This document shows, in pieces, positions 34,201 through 45,782 of a DNA stretch of 64,000 nt; position 1 is the first letter of the stretch, and each line of letters starts with the position of its first letter. This DNA is from Taudactylus pleione. Taxonomy: Eukaryota; Chordata; Amphibia; Anura; Myobatrachidae. The stretch lies in the NCBI GenBank assembly GCA_031769625.1, contig JAUIMM010000126.1, positions 6,844,001 to 6,908,000 on the forward strand, in the 5' to 3' direction. Below the pieces are notes generated by a model. The model saw only the letters and a list, made by a program, of their open reading frames with translations, made no database searches and was not told the origin of the DNA. Both the position numbers and the translations under genes were made by a program.

Positions 34201-35128
34201 TGATTCATCAAATCATGATTCTTGGTAAATTTGAGAGTTTCAGCAGGCAAAAGTCTTCCGAGTTTCAGCAATGCTCTGAGTGTTTAAACTCAGACCAGTC
34301 ACAATTCATATTTAAATGTTCACCTAAGGCAGTGTTTTACACAGATATTTTGTATTTGTTTTCCTCATTTGAACCAAGTAATATCAATTTGTAATTTTAT
34401 TGCACAATCATTGATTGTTAGAAGTAAATTATTTGTTTATTTGATATACATATATTGTTCAAATATTGTCAGTAAGTGTCTATTCTTATAATCTGTGTGT
34501 CCTTTGACTTATCTATACATAGTTTAAATAAAGTCCCTGGTAGGTGTCTGTCTGTTTGTTTGTGCTAATCTTGAGAACCACTGGACAGATTTTGATGCAG
34601 TGTTCTCTCTCTACTATAGAGTATTTGTTGAGAAGGTTTAGGAGTATGAAACATTATTATATGATGAAAGGGAGCCAAGCAGTGACTATTTTAATGAAGG
34701 AAGTCAATGACAAAACGGACATCTGACCACTTTCTTGGCTTACACTGAATAAACTACATCACAATGATGAACTTTTTTTTATACCAGTAGAGATTGATAT
34801 GTATTATCCAATTTCTCCAGGCAAATTGATGTACAGTAATCCCTGTTTACTGACACAAAATGTAAATTTTTTCCCTGTACTCATTTAATTTATGTGAAAA
34901 ATAATTCTTTAATTTCAAAACGAGTCTAATACCCAGTAAGAGTTTGCTTTGGCAGGACAATAAATAAAGCACAGGGACAGACACTTAACTTAGCTAGAGT
35001 TGACTTAAGTGGAGACTGTTTTCTTCATGGACAAATTTTGCATGTCATTTCAAAAATAAACCTTTTCTTGTTGATGTCAAGAGAAAAAATGACTAAGGAC
35101 ATCAACAAGGCAATCTTATAAGACCTTG
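34201..35128. other. Mostly unassigned DNA
   Basis: 34540-34730 (GTCTGTCTGTTTGTTTGTGC then GAGAACCACTGGACAGATTT) resembles a subterminal motif I associate with Helitron-like or other dispersed elements, but no termini are visible. Confidence 0.35.
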
Positions 35129-36398
35129 TGTAAGACCGCTAGAGCCAGGGAGCGGATCTTCCACCAATAACAGCCACCCGCTGTTCCCTTAGTGATTTAT
35201 TTACACACCGGTACTTAGGTGGCCACCTGGATTTTATGCCTCCAGCAGTAGAGGCTTACACAACCAACAAGAGACCGCAGGACTGCTGACTAGAAACACA
35301 GCTGAGGAGTGGCAGTCATTCCTGTACTGGTATTAGCTGGAATTAAGCTGCAAGTGATAAGTACAGGAACAGATGTGATTGACAGGATACTCTAGCAGCG
35401 GCAGATGATAGGTTTCAGGGATGTCTAGGGACAATGGTGCAGCTGGGTAGTCAGGCAAGAAGCGAGAGGACAAACTAAGCAGGCTGCACAGCAGGAATGA
35501 CAAGGACTGTGATACTGCAGGATATCAGACAAGGACTGGACAAGCAAGATACAGACAAGGACTAGACAGACAAAACAGACAATGAACAATGAAGTGGCAG
35601 GACCAGTGGCTGAAGTGACAATGTTCAAGGTGCGGCCTTTGCGGGCCGTGGTGTGGCTATGACAAACAAGATGAGATGCAAGCTATGATGCAGCCTTGCG
35701 GGCCGTGGTGCGGCTATGACAGCCAAGGTGAGATGCAGGCTATGATGCAGCCTTGCGGGCCATGGTGCTGCTATGACAGCCGAGACGTGGCTTGAGAGCC
35801 AAGATGAAATGCAGGCTGAGGTGTGTCTGGAGCAATATGGCAGACAGGTGAACTCTGGCATGACAGGAATACAGGCAGGAAGCAGACTGACATGGCTTGG
35901 CAGGACTCTGGTATGAAAATGCCACAGGCAGTGGCAGGGTATATTTCACAGGCTAATACTACACAGACAGACAGGTGCATGACACTGGAAGAATAACTCA
36001 GCATACAGGAACTGTGGAACAAGGTAAGACTGGCAAAGATTCAGACTTCTGAGAACAAACACTCTCCGGATGTTAGACAATATAACCGGCATGGAGTGCA
36101 GGGCTGAGTGAACTTAAAGGAAGCAGGGTCCAATCAGAACCAATTCCTGGAGAAAGCACTTCCTAATCAAAGGCATGTGTGCATCTGCTCTGCACACAGA
36201 CAGCTAGTAATTAGTGAGCACATGATACAAAACACACAGACAGACATGAATGACAGGCTATGATTTAAACACAGACATGACAGGATTTCCAGCTTCCTGC
36301 AAAAAGCCAGAACAAGGACAGGACATGATGCAGTATCCCAGTAACAACTATGACTGTGAACTGCCACCAAGATGATTTGCTAACCGCAAATCATAACA
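35129..36398 (-). mobile_element. Candidate solo LTR (minus orientation)
   Basis: Read on minus it begins TGTTATGATTTGCGGTTAGC and ends GCGGTCTTACA, giving TG...CA termini over 1,270 bp. An AATAAA signal lies near its 3' end (minus strand, about 35185). No target duplication or internal coding region was found. It contains a minisatellite (35632-35800). It could instead be another repeat class. Confidence 0.4.
35632..35800. repeat. About 64-bp minisatellite, roughly 2.5 copies
   Basis: The unit contains GCAGCCTTGCGGGCCGTGGT and GGCTATGACA, followed by GATGAGATGCA. Confidence 0.8.
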
Positions 36399-37194
36399 GT
36401 TTCTGAGTATGTATCTGCTTGACTTAGGAAAGTACCCTCCTTGTTTATATACTTTCTGGTAGTTTCATATGGTGGTAAACCTACTACACTATACCAGTGC
36501 TAGGACCACACATTCTCCTGTACAAGATATATAAATGATGCAGGTGTCGTCTTTTGAATTAAAATGTCTACCTGTGCCTTCTCAGATATGCTGCATGCAT
36601 CCGAAGATGCAGCATTGGATCACCATCGGGAACATCTTCAGACCATCAGACATTCTAATTAACCCTAACATTACTCAGAATGTCAACTGGAAGTAAGGTA
36701 CAAAGGCCAGTGAATCTGCATTGGAAAACACAGTTGCTGGCATCGGCATGCCTCTAAAATGCAGACAAAACCCTGTGTTCTAGATATTTTTTCCCATCAC
36801 CATCCTCAAATGGCTGCAACCTGTCAATCAGGTTGCAGTGTGACCAGTGTGCAGTAGCATTGCTGCAGATGGGCATGGTGGCTCTGATGCAGTCACCAAA
36901 ACATTGATCATTAGCAACCGATTCTCCATTAGCATCCGGGTCTGAAACATGCCCTCTATATCCACATACTTCCATACAGCATGCTAAGCCTCTTTGATAA
37001 CTAATTTACAATATAATATGTGCAAAACTATGCTTGTTAGGATTACATCAGATAGCAAGTTTTAATAATGTCATTATTAGTATAACACATTTGAGGTTTT
37101 TAGATTAGTAATTAAACATAGTTACAGCATTAAAATGTACATACAATGTTACTATAACAAGTGAAACATTGTACCTACCTAGCATTCTGTTGAT
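36399..37194. other. No recognised feature
   Basis: Unassigned sequence. Confidence 0.35.
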
Positions 37195-37520
37195 AGCCTT
37201 GCCAGTATGTATGCTGCTATGACAGCAGGCTGACAGACAAAAAGGTTTATTTAAAAATGGCAGTCATAAACTTTATTAAGCCATAGCTGCACAAAGGTAT
37301 TTTACCATAGAGAACTGTCATTAATACTGTATAACATAACAAACATGAAGTAGTTAAGCAGTCAGTGTTACAGAGCCTTTACCTACTTGTCAGCATATCT
37401 GCTGATAATACCGCAGGCTGACAGACAGAAGAATTTATTTAAGTGTGGCAGTTATCTATTCCGATATGCAATAGCAATAGCTGCACACAGGTATTAAACA
37501 AATAGTACACAGTCATTAAT
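37195..37520. repeat. Direct duplication, two diverged copies of about 150 bp
   Basis: GCAGGCTGACAGACAAAAAG (37224) matches GCAGGCTGACAGACAGAAGA (37411); both are preceded by GCCTT...GTATG/CATAT...CTGCTGAT-like sequence and followed by ATAGCTGCACA(A/C)AGGTATT and GTCATTAATA. Confidence 0.75.
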
Positions 37521-38328
37521 ATATACAGGGATGCGTGAGACTGGCACCAATTTCCCTGTTAGATCCAATGGTAGATCCAGACGTGCAGCTTGGAACGGCA
37601 GGAGCCTGTCAACAATGCCCTTCAATAGACAGTTATGGAAATACAGGATAGTTCCAGCGCTTTCTATGATCTATCCTATGAATTTGTTTAATAGTGTTCT
37701 CGATGTATTAGGAGATATGTAAAAAAGAAAATGGCAATATCATATAATACTGTCAAAAAAAAAGTTTCTCTTTTGATCACAATTTTCACCGTACCCTAAG
37801 GTATCCATGTCTACCTGGATACCTTAGGGTCATTCCATAGATGGGGGAAAACACATATGACAAGCTTCCATAGTGCAATGGGGACCATGACTGCTGGAGT
37901 GATTGTATGAGTAACATTGGCAAAACAGGATGCAGGTGGGAACAAGGAATTTAGATACATTGATTCAATAGGCTTCTGTTATAGATATTAAATATTGATT
38001 TTAATTAATATCTAAATTCTTAGAGTATCGGATGATCAAAAACAAATATAGGTATAGGATATATGAAATATCATCTGTAGCAATAATGCATTATAATGCT
38101 GATAAGGTTATTAGAAATGAAAACTAAATTGAATAAAATAGTGATTTTATATATGAAAGTGTCATGGTATATATATATGGATGTGTGACAATAAAATGGT
38201 AATAGGAAGTGCCAGTATAGTAATAGTGTGTAATTAGTTAAGTAAAATGTTAGTTGACAGTGTAAACAATACATAACTTCAAATTATATTATTAGTAATG
38301 ATGAGATAAATGTTATACCCAATGTATA
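37521..38328. other. No recognised feature
   Basis: AT-rich; a short hairpin CCTAAGGTATCC/GGATACCTTAGG lies at 37795-37830. Confidence 0.35.
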
Positions 38329-38511
38329 AAGGCCCCCATACATCAGCAATTCTGCAATTTGCAATCGATTGTGCATAAAAATCTTGCCCTTTTACGATCG
38401 ACTGCAGATTGCAGAATTGCCACAATCGATTGAAAAAGGGAAAGATTTTTATACACAATCGACTGCAAATTGCAGAATTGATGCAATCAATTGCTGATGT
38501 ATGGGGGCCTT
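38329..38511. mobile_element. Palindromic MITE with AAGGCCCCCATACATCAGC ends
   Basis: The ends AAGGCCCCCATACATCAGC and GCTGATGTATGGGGGCCTT are perfect inverses. Inside, TTGCAATCGATTGTGCATAA and ATACACAATCGACTGCAA continue the pairing through most of the 183 bp. Confidence 0.85.
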
Positions 38512-41500
38512 AAGATATCAATAAGATATCAATTCTGTTGATGAAATAGTGAACACCAAATAATGCACCTGTGATAGACCAATACATCGATTGGATGTGT
38601 TGGTAGTTTGCTGGCAGCACTGTCCTCTAAATGATGGTCCCCCCTAAATAATAAAATATTAGAAAAGGAAAATGGGAGCAGTGGTGCTGAGTAGCATAAA
38701 AATATTTGTTTATTTGCATAAAATAGTAATTATAAACTGATATGCTATTGGATGGGTACTTTTGTTGGTGCTTTTTCTGGTGTAAAAAATTATTTAAGAT
38801 AAACATGACAATTTGTAACAAGCTTTTGTAGAAGCCACATTTTATACATATTGCAATTTTGTAAAGATGCATGAGGAAATGAATTAGCCTTTTATCCAAT
38901 CTAAATACAGCTCTGTCCTGCACTTTGTAAAGAATATATAGGTAATAACAATTCATTTTTTTCAGACACAGTACGGTTATTGGCATATCTATAAATACTC
39001 CATCAATTAGTTTCTGTGATTTCATACTGATGGCAACTCTGTGCATACAGTAATCTGCCAATTACCTATCTCCTCTCAAAGTATATTCGATACTCCTTTT
39101 GGATGCATATGTATAGTATTCATTGGCCACACTGTAAATCGTATAGAAGGATCTGTCGGTGGCGTCCCACTGACAGCCTGGTCTTACCGGTAAGATGCTT
39201 GCGAAAGATTTCTGCTCTCCCGCTGTCAATCCTAGGTTGGTCCTCCTCCGGTGGTAGTTTCATGGTTCAGTGATGGGCAATGATTTTCTCATGGTTTTGC
39301 CTTTAATAAGAATGTCTGTTTTACTACAGTATGTAGAGATTGTATCAGTTCGGAGTATATATTCTGTGATCTCCAATACTTACAAATTCGTGCATTGTTG
39401 CTGAGCTTTGTATGCCCAACCACTTTTTCCTAAACCATAAAAATAAAAAAGGTCAGTAACCTCTACCATCCTACTTAGTATTTACTTGTACGAAAAATGA
39501 GTCCCCACTAGTTAGAGGGTATATTGATATAATATTCAGAAAAGCATAGTCTGTCAAAACCAACGTAATGGTCTATCACATAATAAATATTACTAAATAT
39601 ATGTGTATAGTTTTTACTTGTGTCTGGTGGGTTCTATACCTGTCTGTTATGAGCAGAGCTGTAACTACAGTGGTGTGACATGTGCCATGGCACTGCAGGC
39701 CAGGAGGAGCTTTTCGGGCCTGTAAAATTTCTGTTTATACAGTAATCATTCTCACTTGTAGCTTCCTCTTCTTTTATCCCCAGCATCTCCTAGCCACCCC
39801 TATCTCTTCCCTGACCGACTCCTCCTCCATCTGGCCACCTCCTCAAGCACCATCATTCACATCTTCTTTTATTTACACACACTTTTAACCTATCAGCTCT
39901 CGCATGGCAGTCAGACACTTTATACATGGAGCTATCTGCCCCACAATTTTTTATGGAAGCCCTGAACACAGTCACCAATTCCTGACCCATGTGTTACCAG
40001 CACACCTCAAGTTCCCTTGCTGGTAAGTTAAGTTACCGGAGAAAGTACTCCGCTGATATTTTCTGCATATACACTACAAGTAGCACTCTTTTACCTTCAG
40101 TCAGTGATGTACACTCCAGGTCCAGACATATGTACGGTGTTCTGATGGACAAATCCTGCTGCAGGTGCAGCTTCACCAGTGCTCTCCTACATCTAAAGCT
40201 GGTGAATTATATTGCATAATTATTGTGTATCATCACTGTAGCCATTGGATTTACACTGTATTTGGCAGTGACACCTGGATAACAATGGTACAATGGGATC
40301 GGTACCCTTTCATCATCGTATGTGACAAATCAGATTTGTCATGGGGTGGCAATGCTCTCTCTGGCCCAGGACATCAAATAATCTCATTGTGGCTCTGGTT
40401 AGGAGCAGAATTATAGTTTGATAGTAAATAGGTAACAAGTTGGTGACTTTAAAACAAAATCTTCATTCTGGGAAACTTGGAATGTAATTAGAAAATCTAA
40501 GAAAAACATGTGTATTGTGTTTGCAGTCTTTCAATGATGCAGACAAGGGATGACTGTTATTCTTAAAGCTATTGTAAACACTAGAAGTTGATTTAAAAAA
40601 TATCCATATAACCTTCAGTGCCCTCAGCAGCCAAATGTATGATCATTGATGGCCTGTGACATTTCCTGTCACATTTATAAAGAGTTTTAATATTTATAAG
40701 TTTATATAAGCTCCTGTGGGAAGTATAAATGAATTAAATAAATAAGATGTTCCTTTGCTGAGTATGCATCACTATGCAAAACATATGCAGGCCATCAGGG
40801 AAACATATATACTGTATACAGTACAGTAAGAACTGTATATATCCAGCACAGCATGTTTCAGATTATTGCTTTTTCTTAAGAGATGTGGTGATAAACTATA
40901 GTCAGTATGTTACATTTACATACATGTAATTGAAAATTACATTTTTCTAATGTATCTTTGTAGATGTAAATCTCAAAATAAAGACTTCTATATTTCTACA
41001 AAATGTTGCCTATATCAGATGTGATTCTAAATACTGCCTACATTTAGGTGGACAGTTGTGTTCTATATAAGAAAGCTTGGAGACTCCTATGATCTTCCCT
41101 AATATAATCCCACCAGAGCCCACAACTCTTAGTAATCTACAAAACCAGTATGTGGTTTGCTCATCTCAGAAGTATTAAATCTATCACATAAATACAGGTG
41201 TCAGTATTAATGAGTACCCCCAGGCTTAGTAATGGTAGAAGGGTGCCATGAGAGAGCATTGAGGTGTAACTTGCAACATACATAAGCAGCACTGTGCCAA
41301 GTAAGAGAAATAGCAAAATGTCTCCTCTTATTAAAAGTTATAATTTTGCACAGACATTTATAATTATATTCCTCTCTGATATGTAATGTATGTTATTTTC
41401 TACTGAAAACTATTCACATATATCAGCCCAGTGTATGTACTTTTCAAATTAGCATGTCTCTGCATAGGGCTTTAAATAACTTTGTAAAATAAATAAATAA

Positions 41501-42027
41501 TATGTCTTCAAGTCCATTACAAATGCAAATTCATGTGCTTTTTTTCTGCATTAATTTGTAATGTCAATGAGGATTGATAACATCCTACTCTTCAGCAATT
41601 TGTTACAACAAAGAAGGCTGTTAGCTAAAAAGTGCTCTGGTAAGTGATGTTAACAGTATCAAGGCAAGTCAAACCAGTTCTTTTAAAAGGAGGGTCACTC
41701 AATTCTCTCTTGAAGCAATCATCATTTATTCATAGCTGATTATTCCTTTCTCTATCGCTCTCTCATCCATTTTCTTTTTCTCTTTTTTATTTATTTATGT
41801 ATGATTTTATATCATTCACTCTCTATTTCACGCTGTCACTCTTTCTGTCTCTCTTTCTGTTTAGCAACTAAAAAAGGATAAGTACAAATTGTCAAAGAGA
41901 TTAACTTCCGGTCTTCAAGAGTGCTTATATCAATAGGACATAAAATATTAATGAAAAAAAAATTCATCTTTCATGGAAAACATCAGCTTTCATGAAAATT
42001 CGAACCTAACTGAGCCTGCACATCTCT
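38512..42027. other. Mostly unassigned DNA
   Basis: About 3.5 kb without recognised genes. 39655-39735 (GAGCTGTAACTACAGTGGTG) recalls the end of the insert at 12630. A CT-rich patch lies at 41740-41865. The segment ends with GAGCCTGCACATCTCTA (42012-42028), the terminus of the TAGAGATGTGC hAT family, so a MITE copy with an unclear left end is probably present. Confidence 0.4.
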
Positions 42028-42123
42028 AATATATATATAGTATCCACTTGCAAGAATCGGCACTCAAGGTCCAATGTAATTGTATAATATGCCCAGGCGC
42101 CCTCCTAATGACGCACAATATCA

Positions 42124-42344
42124 AATGCAGTCACCCACTTGAATGAATGAGGCGGCACTCCAGGACTTAGGAAGAATAATTTACTTGTAGAACACCAACG
42201 TTTCAGAGCCCTCCAGCTCTTTTGTTAAGATACAAACCTTGACAAAAGAGCCGGAGGGCTCTGAAACGTTGGTGTTCTACAAGTAAACTATTCTTTCTAA
42301 GTCTCGGAGTGCCATCTCAGTCATTCAAGTGGGTGAGTACATTG
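42124..42344. repeat. Inverted pair of Penelope-type terminal repeats
   Basis: TCACCCACTTGAATGAATGA at 42131 pairs with CATTCAAGTGGGTGA at 42321; the arms are about 100 bp, with the loop near 42232. Each arm contains CTCTGAAACGTTGGTGTTCT or its inverse, plus a TTGACAAAAGAGC stem-like motif. These are inferred to be Penelope LTR pieces by analogy with 42830-45108. Confidence 0.6.
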
Positions 42345-42345
42345 C

Positions 42346-42392
<47 letters not shown>
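42345..42392. repeat. (AT)n microsatellite
   Basis: Perfect AT tract separating two palindromic units. Confidence 0.95.
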
Positions 42393-42393
<1 letters not shown>

Positions 42394-42396
<3 letters not shown>

Positions 42397-42632
42397 GATG
42401 TTTCTCCAATGAGAGGTATAGCAACCCCCAAGGGAACAGAACAAAACACAGGAGGCACTCCCTTTTAGAAAATAGAAAAAATGTGTATACTTATATCATG
42501 ATGCAAAAACAGTACAGCATTGCATCATGATATAAGTATACACATTTTTTCTATTTTCTAAAAGGGAGTGCCTGCTGTGTTTTGTTCTCTTCCCTTGAGG
42601 GTTGCTATACCTCTCATTGGAGAAACATCATG
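42394..42632. repeat. 239-bp palindrome
   Basis: CATGATGTTTCTCCAATGAG at 42394 pairs with CTCATTGGAGAAACATCATG ending at 42632. The arms are about 110 bp with few mismatches, around a loop near AAAACAGTACAGC (42506-42518). Confidence 0.92.
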
Positions 42633-42698
42633 TCTATATGTTCCATGTAGGAAGGCACCCTGTATTTTGCAGTTTCTACTGAGTGCCGAACTTTTGCA

Positions 42699-42699
<1 letters not shown>

Positions 42700-42750
<51 letters not shown>
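42700..42750. repeat. (AT)n microsatellite
   Basis: Perfect AT tract between the 42394 palindrome and the Penelope element. Confidence 0.95.
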
Positions 42751-42754
<4 letters not shown>

Positions 42755-42829
42755 TTGAGATATGTCCACACTAACGTTTTATAATTGTAAAAATTGCTGG
42801 GGTGTCTGCCCATAAGAGACCTCCAGGTC

Positions 42830-45108
42830 CTGTATATAGACTTGAAAAAAGGGGTGCACTCACCAGTCTTCTAAAAGTCCTTTATTCCAACAATAGAAAG
42901 TATAAACAGGATCAACATTTCGGTCCCAAACGTGGACCTTTGTCAAGATAACAATACAAGCAACTAACACCCCTTATATACCCACCTACCTTGCTAATTG
43001 CTAAACCCACCCACCTATGGTGGGAGAGTACATGTAAACATCAAAATCAGTTACTGACCCAAAAGTACATGTTGCTAGAGTACCTATATTATAGGCTCCT
43101 CTGCTAATAAGAAAGAGGCTCCTTACCTACTGTGAGCACAGTGATCCCCATGTACTAAACATGCTGTCCCCGCTGTACTAGGAGTCTAATGGAGACTATC
43201 AGCGTGCGTTCCACTGACTCCTGTTTCCTGTTAATTGGAACGCACGCGTGCGTGTCACCAAGGCAATTCTAGCTTCAATCACAGCTAACTGCGGGATCAC
43301 GTGATGGTTGCTATGTTGAATATGTAAAAAAACACTTAAATATCTCCACATGTCAAAATACCTTGATAAGCATCAGAAGGCTATGTTACAAAAACCTCCA
43401 CTACATTGCCAAAGTGACCGGAAAACGAAAAAATAAGAAAAAGGAAAAAATCCAAAAAGTTATAAAAATGAAAAAAATTAAAATATGACAAAAATATAGC
43501 GAAATTATATAAAGATTAATTATTGGTGGTGCACCCCTGAGTTTAATTCTCATTAGATCAATCTAAAAATATGCCCAGATGTGTCGCCTCATTTAGGCCT
43601 CTCGGGTAGATGGTATCCAGTTTGTGTATCCAAAGTGTTTCTTTCCGCAGAAGTATCCTAGCTCGATCGCCTCCGCGTCTCGGGGGGGGCAACCAATCTA
43701 TGATCATACATTTCAGTGAGGCCAAGGCATGTTGTGCGTCCTGAAAGTGACGAGCAACCGGTTTATCCGAAGACTCAGTTGCTAAAGCATTCCTAATAGA
43801 GGATCTGTGGTTTGCCATCCTCTCGCGGAATGGGCGGATGGTCTTGCCCACATAGTATAATGAACATCGGCATGTCAGGACATAAATAACATGATCAGAT
43901 GTACACGTAACTCGATGTCGTATTTGGATTTTTCGTCCTGTGTGAGGGTGATGGAATAATTGTCCAACCATCATACTCCTGCATGTGGTGCAGTTCACAC
44001 ATCTGTAGCATCCTAATCTTTTTACATTTAGCCAAGTTGATGTATTCTGTGGCATGATCATATCTGGTCGCATAAGCATATCTTTGAGATTACGACCCCG
44101 TTTGTAGCTCATCAGAGGTTTCTCAGGTAGTCGTCCTTTCAAGATTGGATCACTGGTGACCACATGCCAATGTTCATGTGCTGCTTTACTAATAAATGGT
44201 CCTGCTGTATCAAATGTTTATATATTTTCGCTATATTTTTGTCATATTTTTATTTTTTTCATTTTTATCACTTTTTGGATTTTTTCCTTTTTCTTATTTT
44301 TTCTTTTTCCGGTCACTTTGGCAATGTAGTGGAGGTTTTTGTAACATAGCCTTCTGATGCTTATCAAGGTATTTTGACATGTGGAGATATTTAAGTGTTT
44401 TTTTACATATTCAACTATGTACAAGTGCTCACAGTTAGCGCATAGCTAGAAGTAAGTTATAGCCTATTTGTAATTCTTCCCCTTCTCTCCCCCCGTTTGT
44501 TCACCCTCCTCCTATTGGGATTTGAGGGTTAACTATTTTTATGTTATATTTAAACTGCTATCCAGTCACTGACCCCAGAGACAAATATTTTCAATAGTTA
44601 TTTTAAGCAGCTTCGCGAGTACACAAGGGTTTCTAAGCAACCATCACGTGATCCCGCAGTTAGCTGTGATTGAAGCTAGAATTGCCTTGGTGACACACAC
44701 GCGTGCATCCCAATTAACAGGAAACGGGAGTCAGTGGAACGCATGCTGATAGTCTCCATTAGACTCCTAGTACAGCGGGGACAGCATGTTCAGTACATGG
44801 GGATCACTGTGCTCACAGTAGGTAAGGAGCCTCTTTTTTATTAGCATAGGATCCTATAATATAGGTACTCTAGCAACATGTACTATTGGGTCAGTAACTG
44901 ATTTTGATGTTTACATGTCCTCTCCCACCATAGGTGGGTGGGTTTAGCAATTAGCAAGGTGGGTATTTAAGGGGTGTTAGTTGCTTGTATTGTTATCTTG
45001 ACAAAGGTCCACATTTGGGACCAAAACATTGATCCTGTTTATACTTTCTATTGTTGGAATAAAGGACTTTTAGAAGACTGGTGAGTGCACCCCTTTTTTC
45101 AAGTCTTT
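42830..45108 (-). mobile_element. 5'-truncated Penelope-like element with inverted terminal repeats
   Basis: The left arm (42830-43515) and right arm (44216-45108) are inverted copies: GACTTGAAAAAAGGGGTGCA at 42840 mirrors TGCACCCCTTTTTTCAAGTC at 45106. Both contain ATAACTGATTTTGATGTTTACATG-like and ACTAGGAGTCTAATGGAGAC-like segments. The left arm lacks about 225 bp present on the right (44413-44640). Between the arms lies the endonuclease end of a Penelope ORF on minus; the RT part is absent and the ORF runs directly into the right arm at about 44216. Direct or inverted pseudo-LTRs joined to a 5'-truncated body are an established trait of Penelope-like elements. Confidence 0.85.
43558..44214 (-). 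CDS. Penelope-like GIY-YIG endonuclease domain (C-terminal part of a Pol ORF)
   Basis: In Penelope-like elements this C-terminal domain nicks target DNA to start reverse transcription. The open frame has no stop from about 44214 to its TGA-side end at 43558; the uninterrupted 201-codon stretch starts at 44163 with GTG, and similarity continues upstream (SKAAHEHWHVVTSDP), so no true start is claimed. Counting from 44163: a Cys cluster C52, C55, C58, C61 (GCYRCVNCTTC), the GIY-equivalent VIY at 92-94, the YIG-equivalent YYVG at 103-106, R113/R115 in IRPFRERMANH, and E175 in RKETLWIHKLDT. All landmark residues of the family (Tyr, Tyr, Arg, His, Glu) are present. The preceding SYKRGRNLKDMLMRPD corresponds to the linker after RT. 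It is 5'-truncated, so not a functional element, but this is the best-preserved coding domain in the window. Confidence 0.85.
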   Translation of the reverse strand, partial: FDTAGPFISKAAHEHWHVVTSDPILKGRLPEKPLMSYKRGRNLKDMLMRPDMIMPQNTSTWLNVKRLGCYRCVNCTTCRSMMVGQLFHHPHTGRKIQIRHRVTCTSDHVIYVLTCRCSLYYVGKTIRPFRERMANHRSSIRNALATESSDKPVARHFQDAQHALASLKCMIIDWLPPPRRGGDRARILLRKETLWIHKLDTIYPRGLNEATHLGIFLD

Positions 45109-45113
45109 ATATA

Positions 45114-45160
<47 letters not shown>
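45109..45160. repeat. (TA)n microsatellite
   Basis: TA tract immediately after the right Penelope arm. Confidence 0.95.
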
Positions 45161-45161
<1 letters not shown>

Positions 45162-45164
45162 CAA

Positions 45165-45400
45165 TAGGGCGGTATTCAATAGTCTTACTTATAGATTTTA
45201 AAACAGTCCTTTATTGCATTCCTATGTTTTGGGGTTCCCCCTTTGTCAGACACAGCAGTTCACATGGGACAGCAGCCTCAAAGAAAGGTGAGGGGTTTTT
45301 TACATACTGTATAGAAACCACAAGAAACCTGGAGCAAGACAATATTATCACAATAGATGTATGGTCTGGATGCTGAGAAATGTCAAAAAATACATACATT
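45165..45400 (-). repeat. Probable Penelope-type terminal repeat fragment
   Basis: On minus, CTGACAAAGGGGGAACCCCA then AAACATAGGAATGCAATAAAGG has the same stem-plus-AAAC-plus-AATAAAG layout as the arms of the 42830 element. Its right boundary is not defined. Confidence 0.45.
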
Positions 45401-45782
45401 TGATATAGCAGTCAGATACTGTATATAAAAAGAGGGAACAAATCCCAATATATAAGCAATTAAACCACAATGTTGGGATCTGCCAAATGTAATAAGCTTA
45501 CCACCACTTACATCTGGCTACTCAACATCTGGTACCAATATCTCTCAGTACAGTACATGAGCTGCTACTGCACTCCATTGAAAAGGTGAGAAATTCACAT
45601 AAACAGAAATAGGGTAGATGTTGGACATCCACATGGGGTATCCATCCCATTGAGCAACACAGCCCCAGAAATCTAGGCCAGACTTTAAGTGTATCACCTC
45701 CACTCTTATAATTCGTACCAGTACAAATGAATCCTAATCAAGTATAAAACACATGTATATGAGCATATCCTAAATCCATGAT
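45401..45782. other. No recognised feature
   Basis: Unassigned sequence between the Penelope array and the LINE 3' end. Confidence 0.35.

Noticed and set aside
34540..34730. Helitron-like 3' segment
   Set aside because: Resembles a motif seen in Helitron-associated repeats, but no CTRR end with hairpin and no Rep/helicase similarity were found.
38627..39061. 144-codon minus-strand open frame
   Set aside because: AT-rich sequence, no domain, no splice context and no related sequence in the window.
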